This document shows positions 8,398 through 17,537 of a stretch of DNA of 64,000 bases, piece after piece. The translations under genes and the position numbers were made by a program. Source of the DNA: Pseudomonadota bacterium. Lineage in GTDB: Bacteria > Pseudomonadota > Alphaproteobacteria > Rhizobiales > Xanthobacteraceae. The notes below the pieces were generated by a model. That model was not told the DNA's origin. It saw only the letters and a program-made list of their open reading frames with translations, and made no database searches. Position 1 is the first letter of the stretch. Each line of letters begins with the position of its first letter. The DNA lies in NCBI GenBank assembly GCA_023404675.1, contig JAEYAW010000032.1:92686-156685 (forward strand), given 5' to 3'.

Positions 8398-9678
8398 TCA
8401 ATCGGTCTTCGCCGGCCCGTCATAGGCGATGCCGCGGATCACCGCGGCGCTGCCGAAGCGCTTGCGCAGATCATCCACCGCGCGTTCGGCGCTGGCCGAG
8501 CGGCGGTCGAGCAGGTCGTCATCGTCACCGGCCCGCGCTTGGGTGAGGGCGCTGACGCCCGCGCCGATCAGGCGGAATTTCGTGCCGTCGATCTCCGCCG
8601 CCAGCAGTTCGCGGGTTGCCGCGAAAATACGATGTGCGAGCTGGGTTGGGGCGGACAGCGAGCGCGAACGGGTGCGCTGGCGGAAATCCGCGGTCTTCAG
8701 CTTCAGCGTGAGAGTCGAGCCCGCCAGCTCGGCGGCCTTCAGCCGTGCCGAGGTTTTTTCGCACAGCCGCCACAGCGTGCGCTCCAGTGTTGGCAGATCG
8801 GCGGTATCCACGTCGAACGTGGTCTCGCTTGAAATGGTCTTGGCGCCGCGATCCGGCACGACCCGCCGGTCGTCGATGCCACGCGCCAGCCGCCACAGCC
8901 GCCGCCCTTCCGCGCCGAACTGTTTCATCAGGTCGGTTTCGTCGGCGCGCTGCAAATCCGCGATTATGCGGAAGCCGCGCTGCGCGAGTCGTGCCTCGGT
9001 CGCCGGACCGACGCCATAGATGAAGCCCACCGGGCGCGGTGCGAGCAGTTTCCGCGCGTCCTCGATATCGAGCGCGGCAAAGCCGCGCGGCTTGTCGAGA
9101 TCGGAGGCGATCTTGGCGAGAAACTTGTTGGACGACAGGCCGATCGAGGCGGTGATGCCGATATCGCGTTCGATGTCCCGCACGAACCGTGCCAGCACCT
9201 TGGCCGGGATCGTGCCATGAAGGCGTTCGGTCCCGGTCAGGTCGAGGAAAGCCTCGTCGATCGAAAGCGGTTCGACCAGTGGTGTCAGGGCCTGCATGGC
9301 GCGGCGTACCTCCCGGCCGACGCGGACATATTTGGCCATATCCGGCCTGATGACGACGGCCTCGGGGCAGAGCGCGAGCGCCTTGAACATCGGCATGGCC
9401 GAGCGCACGCCGTAAGTGCGGGCGATGTAACAGGCCGCCGACACCACGCCGCGCCGGCCGCCGCCGATGATGACCGGCCGGTCCGCGATATCCGGGTTGT
9501 CTCGCTTTTCGACCGTCGCATAGAAGGCGTCGCAATCGATATGGGCGAGGGCGAGTGATCCGAGCGCGACGTGGCGAACGAGGCGCGGCGAGCGGCAGGC
9601 GGTGCAGCGCGGGACGTCCGGCGGGTTGTCGGCGAGGCAATCCCGGCAGAAGCAGGGGGATTGCGCCGGAGCCGTCAT
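8398..9678 (-). CDS. dinB: DNA polymerase IV with N-terminal zinc-ribbon-like extension
   Basis: DinB is the error-prone Y-family polymerase used in translesion synthesis. The 426-residue protein has the palm motif HIDCDAFYATVEKRD near residue 48 and PLSIDEAFLDLTGT near residue 140 with the catalytic acidic pair, then helix-hairpin-helix and little-finger regions. Before the polymerase lie about 40 extra residues with four cysteines (CFCRDC and CTAC), likely binding zinc. The start overlaps the stop of the DUF3572 gene by four bases (ATGA), so the two are coupled. Confidence 0.9.
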   Translation of the reverse strand: MTAPAQSPCFCRDCLADNPPDVPRCTACRSPRLVRHVALGSLALAHIDCDAFYATVEKRDNPDIADRPVIIGGGRRGVVSAACYIARTYGVRSAMPMFKALALCPEAVVIRPDMAKYVRVGREVRRAMQALTPLVEPLSIDEAFLDLTGTERLHGTIPAKVLARFVRDIERDIGITASIGLSSNKFLAKIASDLDKPRGFAALDIEDARKLLAPRPVGFIYGVGPATEARLAQRGFRIIADLQRADETDLMKQFGAEGRRLWRLARGIDDRRVVPDRGAKTISSETTFDVDTADLPTLERTLWRLCEKTSARLKAAELAGSTLTLKLKTADFRQRTRSRSLSAPTQLAHRIFAATRELLAAEIDGTKFRLIGAGVSALTQARAGDDDDLLDRRSASAERAVDDLRKRFGSAAVIRGIAYDGPAKTD

Positions 9679-9977
9679 GGGACGTCGCGCTCCCAGCGCT
9701 CCCCGCCCAGTGCCAGCCGGGCCGTCACGATTGTCGTCAGTTCAAGCCCCGACGCCGTGGCGAAGGCGGCCGCCGTGTTATCGTCGCGCAGCACGAAGTC
9801 GAGGACGGCGGAGAGAAACTGCGGATCGCTCGCGGCCTTGCGCAGGGTCTCCGGCCCGAGACCCGTCTCGGCCAGGAACCGGCCCAGCAGCTCAGGGGTT
9901 CCCGCAAGGTGCGAGAGTGCCTGAATCGCAACGATTTCAGCGGCTTCGTTGGCTTGCAGGGGCCGCTTCGTCTTCAT
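9675..9977 (-). CDS. DUF3572 family protein
   Basis: This 100-residue alpha-helical protein matches the DUF3572 family found in rhizobia and relatives, with the segments AIQALSHLAGTPELLGRFLAETGL and VLDFVLRDD. No function is known. It is translationally coupled to dinB through an ATGA overlap, which hints at a link with DNA repair or mutagenesis. It is divergent from divK. Confidence 0.75.
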   Translation of the reverse strand: MKTKRPLQANEAAEIVAIQALSHLAGTPELLGRFLAETGLGPETLRKAASDPQFLSAVLDFVLRDDNTAAAFATASGLELTTIVTARLALGGERWERDVP

Positions 9978-10250
9978 TCGTCTTTGCCTTTCCGTAACTT
10001 ATCGATCCTATCCTGCTCCATCACGCCCGAGTCCACCAGCGCGCGCCTGGCGAGGATTTTCCTCAGACGCCTGTCCGGTGAGCGGGCGTGGAAGCCGGTC
10101 TGGCGCGGGCATCCGCGCGGAACGGCAGCCAGCCCGCGATACGCCCGTTTTCCGTAAAGCAGATCTGGATTCTGGCGTAAAATGAAACAGGAATTGTTGA
10201 AATCGATTCCGTCCGTCGTGGTGTGGCGCGACAATGAATGGAGGGGCAGG

Positions 10251-10616
10251 ATGGGGAAGACCGTCCTGATCGTGGAAGACAACGAGCTGAACATGAAGCT
10301 CTTCCGCGATCTGCTCGAAGCTCACGGCTACAATACCGTTGGGACCAGCAACGGCATTGACGCGCTGGATCTCGTGCGCAGCGTGCGGCCCGATCTTATT
10401 CTGATGGACATCCAGCTTCCGCAGGTATCGGGGCTCGAAGTGACGCGCTGGATCAAGGAAGATTCCGAGCTGCGCACGATCCCCGTGGTCGCCGTCACGG
10501 CCTTCGCCATGAAGGGCGATGAGGAGCGGATCCGTCAAGGCGGCTGCGAGGCCTATCTTTCAAAGCCGATCTCCGTTGGAAAGTTCATAGAGACAGTACG
10601 TCGGTTCGTTGGCTAG
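10251..10616 (+). CDS. divK: Single-domain response regulator DivK
   Basis: DivK is the phosphorylated single-domain regulator that controls cell-cycle kinases in alphaproteobacteria. The 121-residue product has the acidic pocket VEDNE, the phospho-acceptor aspartate in LILMDIQLPQ, the threonine in VVAVTAFAM and the lysine in YLSKPIS. The ATG at 10251 follows GAGGGGCAGG; an open frame reaching 10182 has no such support. pleD starts 10 bases downstream, the usual divK-pleD arrangement. Confidence 0.93.
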   Translation: MGKTVLIVEDNELNMKLFRDLLEAHGYNTVGTSNGIDALDLVRSVRPDLILMDIQLPQVSGLEVTRWIKEDSELRTIPVVAVTAFAMKGDEERIRQGGCEAYLSKPISVGKFIETVRRFVG

Positions 10617-10626
10617 GAGGCCAAAC

Positions 10627-12000
10627 ATGTCTGCCCGCATTCTCGTGGTGGATGACATTCCCGCTAACGTGAAGCTGTTGGAAGCGCGCCTGACCGCCGA
10701 GTATTTCGATGTGATCACCGCAAGCTCCGGAGCGGAAGCGCTCGAAATCTGTTCGCAGGCCGACTGCGACATCGTGCTGCTCGACGTGATGATGCCGGAC
10801 ATGGACGGGTTCGAGGTGTGCCGTCGCCTGAAGGCGAATCCGCGGACGCATTTCATTCCGGTGGTGATGGTGACCGCGCTCGATCAGCCGGCGGATCGCG
10901 TTCGCGGGCTTGAGGCTGGCGCGGACGATTTCCTCACCAAGCCGGTGTCCGACGTGGTGCTGATCGCGCGGGTGCGCTCGCTCACGCGCCTGAAGATGAT
11001 GACCGACGAACTGCGCATGCGGGCAATCACATCCCATGAGATCGGCGTGCAGGCCCCCGAGCGCGCGGCCGTCGCCGACAACGGAAAGGGGGGCCGTATC
11101 CTGCTTGTCGACGACCGTCCGTCATCCTATGAACGGCTCGGTCCGATGCTGGCTGTCGACCATACGGTCGATGTCGAGCCCAATCCGGCGGACGGCGTGT
11201 TCCGGGCCGCAGAGGGCAATTACGATCTGATGATCGTCTCGCTCAACCTGGAGAATTTCGACGGCCTGCGCCTCTGCAGCCAGACCCGTTCGCTGGACCG
11301 GACGCGCAGCCTGCCGATTCTGGCGATTGCCAATGCCGACGCCGGACCGCGACTGCTGCGGGGCCTTGAGATCGGCGTGAACGACTATCTGCTGCGGCCG
11401 GTCGACCGCAACGAGCTGCTGGCGCGGGCTCGCACGCAAATTCGCCGCCGCCGCTATGCCGAGCGTCTGCGCGACAACGTGCAAAGCTCGATCGAGATGG
11501 CCATCACCGACGCTCTGACAGGCCTGCATAACCGGCGCTATATGGAGACCCATCTGGCGACGTTGGTCGAGCAGGCGGGGAATCGCGGCAAGCCGCTCGC
11601 GCTGATGATTCTCGATATCGATCATTTCAAGTCGATCAACGACACCTACGGTCATGATGCGGGCGACGATGTCTTGCGCGAGTTCGCGACCCGGATCCGC
11701 AAATCGATTCGCGGCATCGATCTCGCCTGTCGCTACGGCGGCGAGGAGTTCGTGATCGTGATGCCGGAAACCGACCTGACCGTTGCGGGTCTCGTGGCGG
11801 AGCGGCTGCGGCGCGCGATCGCGGGGGCGGCCTTCACCATCAACAATGGAGGGAACTCGATCGAGGTCACGATTTCGGTCGGGATCACGACCCTCCACCA
11901 CAAGGGCGAGCCGATCACCGATGTCGTGAAACGGGCCGACAAGGCGCTGTATCGCGCCAAGAACGATGGCCGCAACCGGGTGGTATCGGCGGCTGCGTAA
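10627..12000 (+). CDS. pleD: PleD-type diguanylate cyclase response regulator
   Basis: PleD makes cyclic di-GMP at the pole during the swarmer-to-stalked type transition. The 457-residue protein has REC1 with the aspartate in VLLDVMMPDMDG, a second degenerate receiver domain (about residues 150-270; its aspartate region reads LMIVSLNLENFDG), and a GGDEF domain with the active site GGEEF. An RGID sequence five residues before it is the feedback inhibition I-site (RxxD). The start at 10627 follows GGAGGCC. It is co-transcribed with divK. Confidence 0.93.
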   Translation: MSARILVVDDIPANVKLLEARLTAEYFDVITASSGAEALEICSQADCDIVLLDVMMPDMDGFEVCRRLKANPRTHFIPVVMVTALDQPADRVRGLEAGADDFLTKPVSDVVLIARVRSLTRLKMMTDELRMRAITSHEIGVQAPERAAVADNGKGGRILLVDDRPSSYERLGPMLAVDHTVDVEPNPADGVFRAAEGNYDLMIVSLNLENFDGLRLCSQTRSLDRTRSLPILAIANADAGPRLLRGLEIGVNDYLLRPVDRNELLARARTQIRRRRYAERLRDNVQSSIEMAITDALTGLHNRRYMETHLATLVEQAGNRGKPLALMILDIDHFKSINDTYGHDAGDDVLREFATRIRKSIRGIDLACRYGGEEFVIVMPETDLTVAGLVAERLRRAIAGAAFTINNGGNSIEVTISVGITTLHHKGEPITDVVKRADKALYRAKNDGRNRVVSAAA

Positions 12001-12050
12001 CTTGCGGGGAGTGCACAGCGCTTTCGTCTGGCCACAGAAGTTAAAGCTCA

Positions 12051-12087
12051 CAAAACAAAAACCCCGCCGCTGGCGGGGTTTTGTTTT
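12051..12087. terminator. Bidirectional intrinsic terminator between pleD and rpmG
   Basis: The stem arms ACCCCGCC (12061-12068) and GGCGGGGT (12072-12079) are perfect complements with a three-base loop. An A-rich run (CAAAACAAAA) precedes and TTTGTTTT follows, so a U-tract exists on both strands. It sits between convergent pleD and rpmG and can end both transcripts. Confidence 0.9.
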
Positions 12088-12142
12088 CAGTCTTTTGCGC
12101 CCGCGAAGCAGGGCCGCGCCCAAGCGCTTACTTGAAACGCGC

Positions 12143-12310
12143 CTACTTGATCTTCGCCTCGCGAAACTCGACGTGCTTCTTGGCGACCGGATCGTACTTC
12201 TTCTTCACCAGCTTGTCGGTCATCGTGCGCGAGTTCTTCTTCGCGACGTAGTAGAAGCCGGTGTCGGCGCTCGAGACGAGCTTGACCTTGATGGTGACCG
12301 CTTTGGCCAT
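12143..12310 (-). CDS. rpmG: 50S ribosomal protein L33
   Basis: This 55-residue basic protein begins MAKAVTIKVKLVSSADTG and contains FYYVAKKNSRTMTDKLV, the classic L33 sequence. It is of the zinc-free form: no cysteine pairs are present. The length and composition match alphaproteobacterial L33. It ends close to the bidirectional terminator shared with pleD. Confidence 0.95.
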   Translation of the reverse strand: MAKAVTIKVKLVSSADTGFYYVAKKNSRTMTDKLVKKKYDPVAKKHVEFREAKIK

Positions 12311-12424
12311 GGGACAGAACCTTCGGGTATCGGGAAAACGGAGGCGGGGAGAACGTGGCGTCCCGGCCGCGATTTGGGCCGCAACCTAGCCGGAAACGTC
12401 CCAATGTCAAGATTTACGGCCGGT

Positions 12425-13771
12425 TCAGGCTGATATTGCGGTCCGGGAGGCGGAAAAGAACCGGTTTTCCGGCCTCGGCAGGCCCAGATGCTCCCGCAGG
12501 GTCCGTCCCTCGTACTCTTTCCGGAAGATTCCGCGCCGCTGGAGTTCCGGAATCACCTTGTCGACCACGTCGTTCAGCCCCTCCGGCAGGTAGGGGAACA
12601 TGACGTTGAAACCGTCGGAGCCTTCCTCCACCAGCCATTGCTCCATCTGGTCGGCGATGGTTTGGGGCGTTCCCATGAATTTGAGCCCCGAATAACCGCC
12701 CAGCCGCCGCGCCAGTTCGCGGACAGTCAGATTGCCGCGTCTGGCGGCCTCGACCACCCGGGCGCGTCCGCTCTGGCTGGCGTTGGTTTCGGGAATTTCC
12801 GGCAGCGGGCCATCCGGATCGAGGTGCGAGACATCGTGGCCAAGCGCGATGGAGAGCGAGGCGATGCCGCTCTCGTAGTGGACCTTGCTGTCGAGCAGCG
12901 CGAGTTTTTCGCGTGCCTCCCCGTCGGAGGAGCCAACCACGATGAACGCGCCGGGAAGAATCTTCAGATGGTCGCGGTGGCGGCCGAGCCTGTCGAGACG
13001 GCCCTTCACGTCCGCATAGAACGCCTTGCCGGCCTCAAGATTGCTTGGCGCGGCGAAGATCACCTCGGCGGTTTCGGCCGCGAGCTGCTTGCCGGGCTCC
13101 GACGCGCCGGCCTGCACGATCACCGGCCAGCCCTGCACCGGCCGGGCGATGTTCAGCGGGCCGCGCACCGACAGGTATTTTCCCTTGTGATTCAGCACAT
13201 GCATGCGCGCGGGATCGACATAGATGCCGCTCTCCACGTCGCGCACGAAGGCATCGTCCGCGAAGGAGTCCCACAGGCCGGTGACGACATCGAAGAACTC
13301 GCGGGCGCGCCGATAGCGCTCGTCATGCTCCATGTGATCGTCGAGACCGAAATTCAGCGCGGCGTCGGGGTTGGATGTGGTGACGACGTTCCAGCCCGCG
13401 CGTCCCTCGGAGATGTGATCGAGCGAGGCGAAGCGGCGGGCGATATGATACGGCTCGTCGAAGGTGGTCGATGCGGTGGCGATCAGGCCGATACGGTCGG
13501 TCGCCTGCGACAGCGCCGACAGCAGCGTAAACGGCTCGAACGACGTCACGGTGTGGCTGCGCTTGAGCGCGTTGACCGGCATGTTCAGCACGGCGAGATG
13601 ATCGGCCATGAAGAAGGCGTCGAACTTGCCGCGCTCAAGCGTCTGAATGAATTGCTTCAGGTGCCTGAAATTGAAGTTGGCGTCGGGATAGGCGCCCGGA
13701 TAGCGCCAGGCTCCGGTGTGAAGGCTGACGGGGCGCATAAAGGCCCCGAGCCGCAGTTGTTTCTGTGCCAT
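12425..13771 (-). CDS. LLM-class FMNH2-dependent monooxygenase (NtaA/SnaA/DszA family)
   Basis: The 448-residue protein belongs to the luciferase-like two-component monooxygenases that take reduced FMN from a separate reductase. Family pieces include FDAFFMADHLAVL near residue 50, RAGWNVVTTSNPDAALNFG near 130, and the pair GWPVIVQAGASEPGKQLAAE. The C-terminal signature is FRKEYEGRTLREHLGLPRP, shared with two paralogues at 51507 and 54794. It stands alone, with no reductase or transporter beside it. The substrate is unknown; family members act on NTA/EDTA, sulfones and long-chain alkanes. Confidence 0.85.
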   Translation of the reverse strand: MAQKQLRLGAFMRPVSLHTGAWRYPGAYPDANFNFRHLKQFIQTLERGKFDAFFMADHLAVLNMPVNALKRSHTVTSFEPFTLLSALSQATDRIGLIATASTTFDEPYHIARRFASLDHISEGRAGWNVVTTSNPDAALNFGLDDHMEHDERYRRAREFFDVVTGLWDSFADDAFVRDVESGIYVDPARMHVLNHKGKYLSVRGPLNIARPVQGWPVIVQAGASEPGKQLAAETAEVIFAAPSNLEAGKAFYADVKGRLDRLGRHRDHLKILPGAFIVVGSSDGEAREKLALLDSKVHYESGIASLSIALGHDVSHLDPDGPLPEIPETNASQSGRARVVEAARRGNLTVRELARRLGGYSGLKFMGTPQTIADQMEQWLVEEGSDGFNVMFPYLPEGLNDVVDKVIPELQRRGIFRKEYEGRTLREHLGLPRPENRFFSASRTAISA

Positions 13772-13892
13772 CTGGGATCACCATCGTCGATGCAACCGCA
13801 TTAACATAGCAACGCCGCCTGCCCCGCGCATGGGGGCAGCGAAAAATGCCGTTGCTTTCTGATGGCGGAGCGGAGGCGATCGGGCGCGTGGA

Positions 13893-14636
13893 TCACTCTC
13901 CCGCGAGAATATCCATCCGCATCTCGCCGCCGTAGAAGTGGAAGAACGGAACAGGGGCGTCATGCCGCAGCGGGCCGGTGGCAAGGCGGCGGTCGAGTTC
14001 GGCCAACACCTTCTTGGTCATGCCGTGGGCTTCGGCCAGCGGCTCCGACCCGATCTCCACCCACACCAGTTCGACCAGTTCCGCCTCGGCATGCACCACG
14101 TCCGGCACATGGTGTGCGATGGCGGAGGCATCGGCGGTGAAGAAGCGGGTGTCGAAGCGGCGCACGCGGCCGGGCGGAGTGATGGCGCGCGCGATCAGGA
14201 ACAGGCTCGACGGATCGGGCAGGAGGCCCGCGTCGGCGAACGGCTTCCACGGGCCTTCGAGCCCGGACAGCTTGCCCTCGATCCTGCGGCCGAGACAGAG
14301 CCCGGTTTCCTCGCAGGCCTCGCGGATCGCTGCGATGGGCAGGGCGCGGGCGCGGGAGGCTGGCGTCTTCGGGCTGCCCCTCATCAGGTTGGCTTCAAGC
14401 TCCGGCGTGATCGGGGCGGCAACCGGAATGCGGTGATCGGTCTTGTCCACGCGGCCGCCGGGGAAGACGTATTTCCCCGGCATGAACACCACCTTGTCGT
14501 GGCGCTTGCCGACCAGCACGCGCGGCTTGGCATAGCTGCGGTCGATCAGGATCAGGGTCGCGGCATCACGCGGGCGTCGATAGGGGTGGTGGTTTTCTTC
14601 CTTGCTGTCATTTGCATCGAAGCGAACGACGTTCAT
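13893..14636 (-). CDS. NUDIX hydrolase of the Nudt7/Nudt19-like type with insertion in the Nudix box
   Basis: The 247-residue protein has the start of a Nudix box (FPGGRVDKTDHR near residue 62) and its end (AAIREACEETGLCLG), separated by some 35 extra residues instead of the standard short spacing. Such an insertion is known in the Nudt19 branch, whose members hydrolyse CoA-type diphosphates. I chose ATG 14636 (MNVVRFDAND); the open frame continues to 15119 but that part is antisense-like sequence overlapping the DUF983 gene. It lies downstream of DUF983 on the same strand. Confidence 0.8.
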   Translation of the reverse strand: MNVVRFDANDSKEENHHPYRRPRDAATLILIDRSYAKPRVLVGKRHDKVVFMPGKYVFPGGRVDKTDHRIPVAAPITPELEANLMRGSPKTPASRARALPIAAIREACEETGLCLGRRIEGKLSGLEGPWKPFADAGLLPDPSSLFLIARAITPPGRVRRFDTRFFTADASAIAHHVPDVVHAEAELVELVWVEIGSEPLAEAHGMTKKVLAELDRRLATGPLRHDAPVPFFHFYGGEMRMDILAGE

Positions 14637-14728
14637 TTCCGTCCCGAGCCTTTTCTTGTTTTGTGTTGTCTTGTTTTTGAATTTGTCGTCTCGCAAAGGG
14701 CCCAAACCCCCGCGTCTTACAGATGCCG

Positions 14729-15181
14729 CTATTTGCGGCCGCCGTCCAGTCCCGCCTCCAGATCGTCGCGGTGGTTGGGATCGAAGCCGTGCATCCGCAA
14801 CGCCCATTGCAAGCCGACAACCGCGCCCTTGACGGGCTGCAACAGCAGGATCGACAGAATGAAGGTCATCGGCAGATAGATCGCCAGTTGCAGCGCGACG
14901 GGCGGAGACCAGTGCGTTTCGATCATCAGCGCCAGCGGCACGACGATATGGCCGACCACGACGATCACCAGATAGGCCGGAAGATCGTCGGCGCGGTGGT
15001 GGCGCAGTTCCTCGCCGCACACCGGACATTCGTCGGCCACCTTGAGAAAGGCGCGGAACATGCGGCCTTCGCCGCAATTCGGACAGCGGCATTGCAGGCC
15101 GCGCCACATCGCGTTCCACAGGTCGCGCTTCTGCGCCGGGACGCGGTCAGGAGACCATGTCGACAGGGCTTGCCGGGTCAT
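14729..15181 (-). CDS. DUF983 family zinc-ribbon membrane protein
   Basis: The 150-residue protein has an N-terminal double-cysteine zinc ribbon (CRCPNCGEGRMF and CPVCGEEL, residues about 32-57) followed by two hydrophobic segments (AYLVIVVVGHIVVPLAL and LAIYLPMTFILSILLL). This is the layout of the DUF983 family, of unknown function. The start overlaps the rnr stop by four bases, so it is coupled with rnr. The rnr-DUF983-NUDIX order recurs in Bradyrhizobium relatives, as far as I recall. Confidence 0.82.
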   Translation of the reverse strand: MTRQALSTWSPDRVPAQKRDLWNAMWRGLQCRCPNCGEGRMFRAFLKVADECPVCGEELRHHRADDLPAYLVIVVVGHIVVPLALMIETHWSPPVALQLAIYLPMTFILSILLLQPVKGAVVGLQWALRMHGFDPNHRDDLEAGLDGGRK

Positions 15182-17535
15182 GACTTGTTCTTCCTTCCCT
15201 TGCGGCCCGTCGCACGGGCCTTCTTCTGAGCTTTGCGCTCCTGCTTGGCATCAGCCTTCTTTTTGCCGGAGCGCTCTTTCCGGCTCATCGTGTCTTCGCG
15301 GCTCCGCCTGGCGCGCCCGGCGGGGCTCTTGCGCGCCCGTCGCTCGTCGTCATCGGCATGATGGCCCGCAATCAGTTCGAAACGCAATGCGCCTGCGACG
15401 GGGGCGGCTTCCACCAGACGCACATCGACGACGTCTCCGAGCCGATAGATGGTCCGGCTGCGCGTGCCGACAAGGGCATGACGGGCCTCGTCGTACTGGA
15501 AAAATTCCGTTCCCAGCGTGCGGATCGGAATAAGCCCGTCTGCGCCGGTGTCGGCGAGGCGCACGAACAGGCCCGCCTTGGTGACGCCGGAAATCCGCGC
15601 CTGAAAACTCGCGCCGATGCGATCGGCGAGATGGTGCGCGATCAGCCGGTCCACCGTCTCGCGCTCGGCCTTCATCGCGCGTCGTTCGGTGAGCGAAATC
15701 TCGGCGGCGACCTCGCTCAGTGTTTCAAACGTCGTGCTGTCCGGCAACGCGCCGTCGCCGAGGCCCAGCGCGCGGATCAGCGCGCGATGCACGACGAGGT
15801 CGGCATAGCGGCGGATCGGCGAGGTGAAATGTGCATAGCGGCGCAGGTTCAGGCCAAAATGTCCGTAGTTCTCGGCGGAATATTCCGCCTGCGCCTGCGA
15901 GCGCAGGACCACCTCGTTCACCAGCGGCTCGGAATCCTCGCCCTTCACCTGCGCCAGAATGCGGTTGAACCGCGCGGGCCGCAGCGCGCCATCCTTGGCG
16001 AACGGGATATCGAGGGTCTTCAGGAATTCCTGAAGGTTGTGCACCTTCTCCACCGTCGGCTCGTCATGGACGCGGTAGATCAGCGGCAGTGCCTTCTTCT
16101 CCAGCGTCTCGGCGGCCGCGACGTTGGCGAGGATCATGAACTCCTCGATCAGACGATGCGCATCAAGCCGCTCCGGCACGATCACGCGGTCCACCGTGCC
16201 GTCCGGCTTGAGCACGATCTTGCGTTCGGGCAGATCGAGGTCGAGCGGATCGCGCGCGTCGCGGGCCGTCTTCAGCGCGGCGTAGGCGGCCCACAGCGGC
16301 TTCAGCACCGGATCGAGCAGGGGCCCGGTGATGTCGTCGGGCCGGCCGTCGATGGCGGCCTGTGCCTGGGCGTAGGCGAGCTTGGCCGCCGAGCGCATCA
16401 GGATGCGATGGAAGGTGTGACCGTGCTTGCGGCCGTCCGCGCCGATCACCATGCGCACCGCGAGTGCGCCGCGCGCCTCGCCGGGCTTCAGCGAGCACAG
16501 ATCGTTCGAGATGCGCTCCGGCAGCATCGGCACGACGCGATCCGGGAAATACACCGAATTGCCGCGCTTCAGCGCCTCGCGGTCGAGCGCCGAACCGGGC
16601 CGGACATAGAACGCGACGTCGGCAATCGCGACGGTGAGGACGAAACCGCCCTTGTTCTTCGGATCGTCGTCGGGGACGGCGTGCACCGCGTCGTCGTGAT
16701 CCTTGGCGTCGGGCGGGTCGATGGTGACCAGCGGCAGATCGCGCCAGTCCTCGCGCCCCTTCAGACTGGCGGGTTGTGCGTTGTCGGCTTCCTCCAGCGC
16801 GGCGCGCGGAAACTCCAGAGGAATGTCGTGGGCGTGGATCGCGATCAGGCTGACCGCGCGTTCGGTCTTCAGCGAGCCGAGCCGCTCGCGCACCCGTCCC
16901 GACGGCAGGCCGTAGCCCCGCCCGCGGATCGGATCGACGCTGATCAGGTCGCCGTCCTGCGCATCGCCGGTGTTCTCCGGCGCGATGGCGATTTCGCGGC
17001 CGGCGCTCTTCTTGTCCACCGGCACCAGCCGCCCGCCGCCCTGCGGCAGCGCGCGGAAAATGCCGAGCACGCGCGTGCGCACGCGGTCGATCACCTTGAT
17101 GACGCGGCCGATATAGGGCGCATCGCTGTCGTCGCCCGTTTCCTCGATGCGCAAGAGCGCGCGGTCGCCAATGCCGACGGCCGTGCCAGGGCGGGGATAG
17201 CGCGGCAGGCGGAGGCGAATCTTGGGTGGCGGGCCGGCCTCGCTCTCGTCCCATTCGGTGACGGTGGCGATGAATTCGCCGTCTGAATCGCGGCTCGTGA
17301 TATCGGCGACCAGCGTCGGCGGCAGTTTGGCGGCTTCGTGGACGCGGCGGCCCTGTTTGGCGATCACGCCCTCGTCGGCGAGTTCGCGCAAGATCCGGCG
17401 CAAGGCGGCGCGGTCAGCATTTTTCAGGCCGAACTCGCGGGCAATTTCACGCGTGCCGACATTGCCGGCATGGGCGCGGACGAAGGCGAGCAGCGCCTCG
17501 CGGCTGGGAAACTCTGTCGTGCCGCTCTTGCTCAC
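15178..17535 (-). CDS. rnr: Ribonuclease R
   Basis: RNase R is a processive 3'-5' exoribonuclease able to degrade structured RNA. The 785-residue protein has an N-terminal winged-helix region, cold-shock domains, the RNB catalytic domain with the acidic cluster DPPDAKDHDDAVHA near residue 270, and a C-terminal S1 domain (SFQARISGVTKAGLFVRLADTGADG). A lysine- and arginine-rich tail of about 45 residues ends the protein. It begins just 2 bases after the topA stop on the same strand and is coupled to DUF983 downstream. Confidence 0.93.
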   Translation of the reverse strand: MSKSGTTEFPSREALLAFVRAHAGNVGTREIAREFGLKNADRAALRRILRELADEGVIAKQGRRVHEAAKLPPTLVADITSRDSDGEFIATVTEWDESEAGPPPKIRLRLPRYPRPGTAVGIGDRALLRIEETGDDSDAPYIGRVIKVIDRVRTRVLGIFRALPQGGGRLVPVDKKSAGREIAIAPENTGDAQDGDLISVDPIRGRGYGLPSGRVRERLGSLKTERAVSLIAIHAHDIPLEFPRAALEEADNAQPASLKGREDWRDLPLVTIDPPDAKDHDDAVHAVPDDDPKNKGGFVLTVAIADVAFYVRPGSALDREALKRGNSVYFPDRVVPMLPERISNDLCSLKPGEARGALAVRMVIGADGRKHGHTFHRILMRSAAKLAYAQAQAAIDGRPDDITGPLLDPVLKPLWAAYAALKTARDARDPLDLDLPERKIVLKPDGTVDRVIVPERLDAHRLIEEFMILANVAAAETLEKKALPLIYRVHDEPTVEKVHNLQEFLKTLDIPFAKDGALRPARFNRILAQVKGEDSEPLVNEVVLRSQAQAEYSAENYGHFGLNLRRYAHFTSPIRRYADLVVHRALIRALGLGDGALPDSTTFETLSEVAAEISLTERRAMKAERETVDRLIAHHLADRIGASFQARISGVTKAGLFVRLADTGADGLIPIRTLGTEFFQYDEARHALVGTRSRTIYRLGDVVDVRLVEAAPVAGALRFELIAGHHADDDERRARKSPAGRARRSREDTMSRKERSGKKKADAKQERKAQKKARATGRKGRKNKS

Positions 17536-17537
17536 CT

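Noticed and set aside
14637..15119. N-terminal extension of the NUDIX frame
   Set aside because: It overlaps the DUF983 gene in another frame, and the family starts at MNVVRF.
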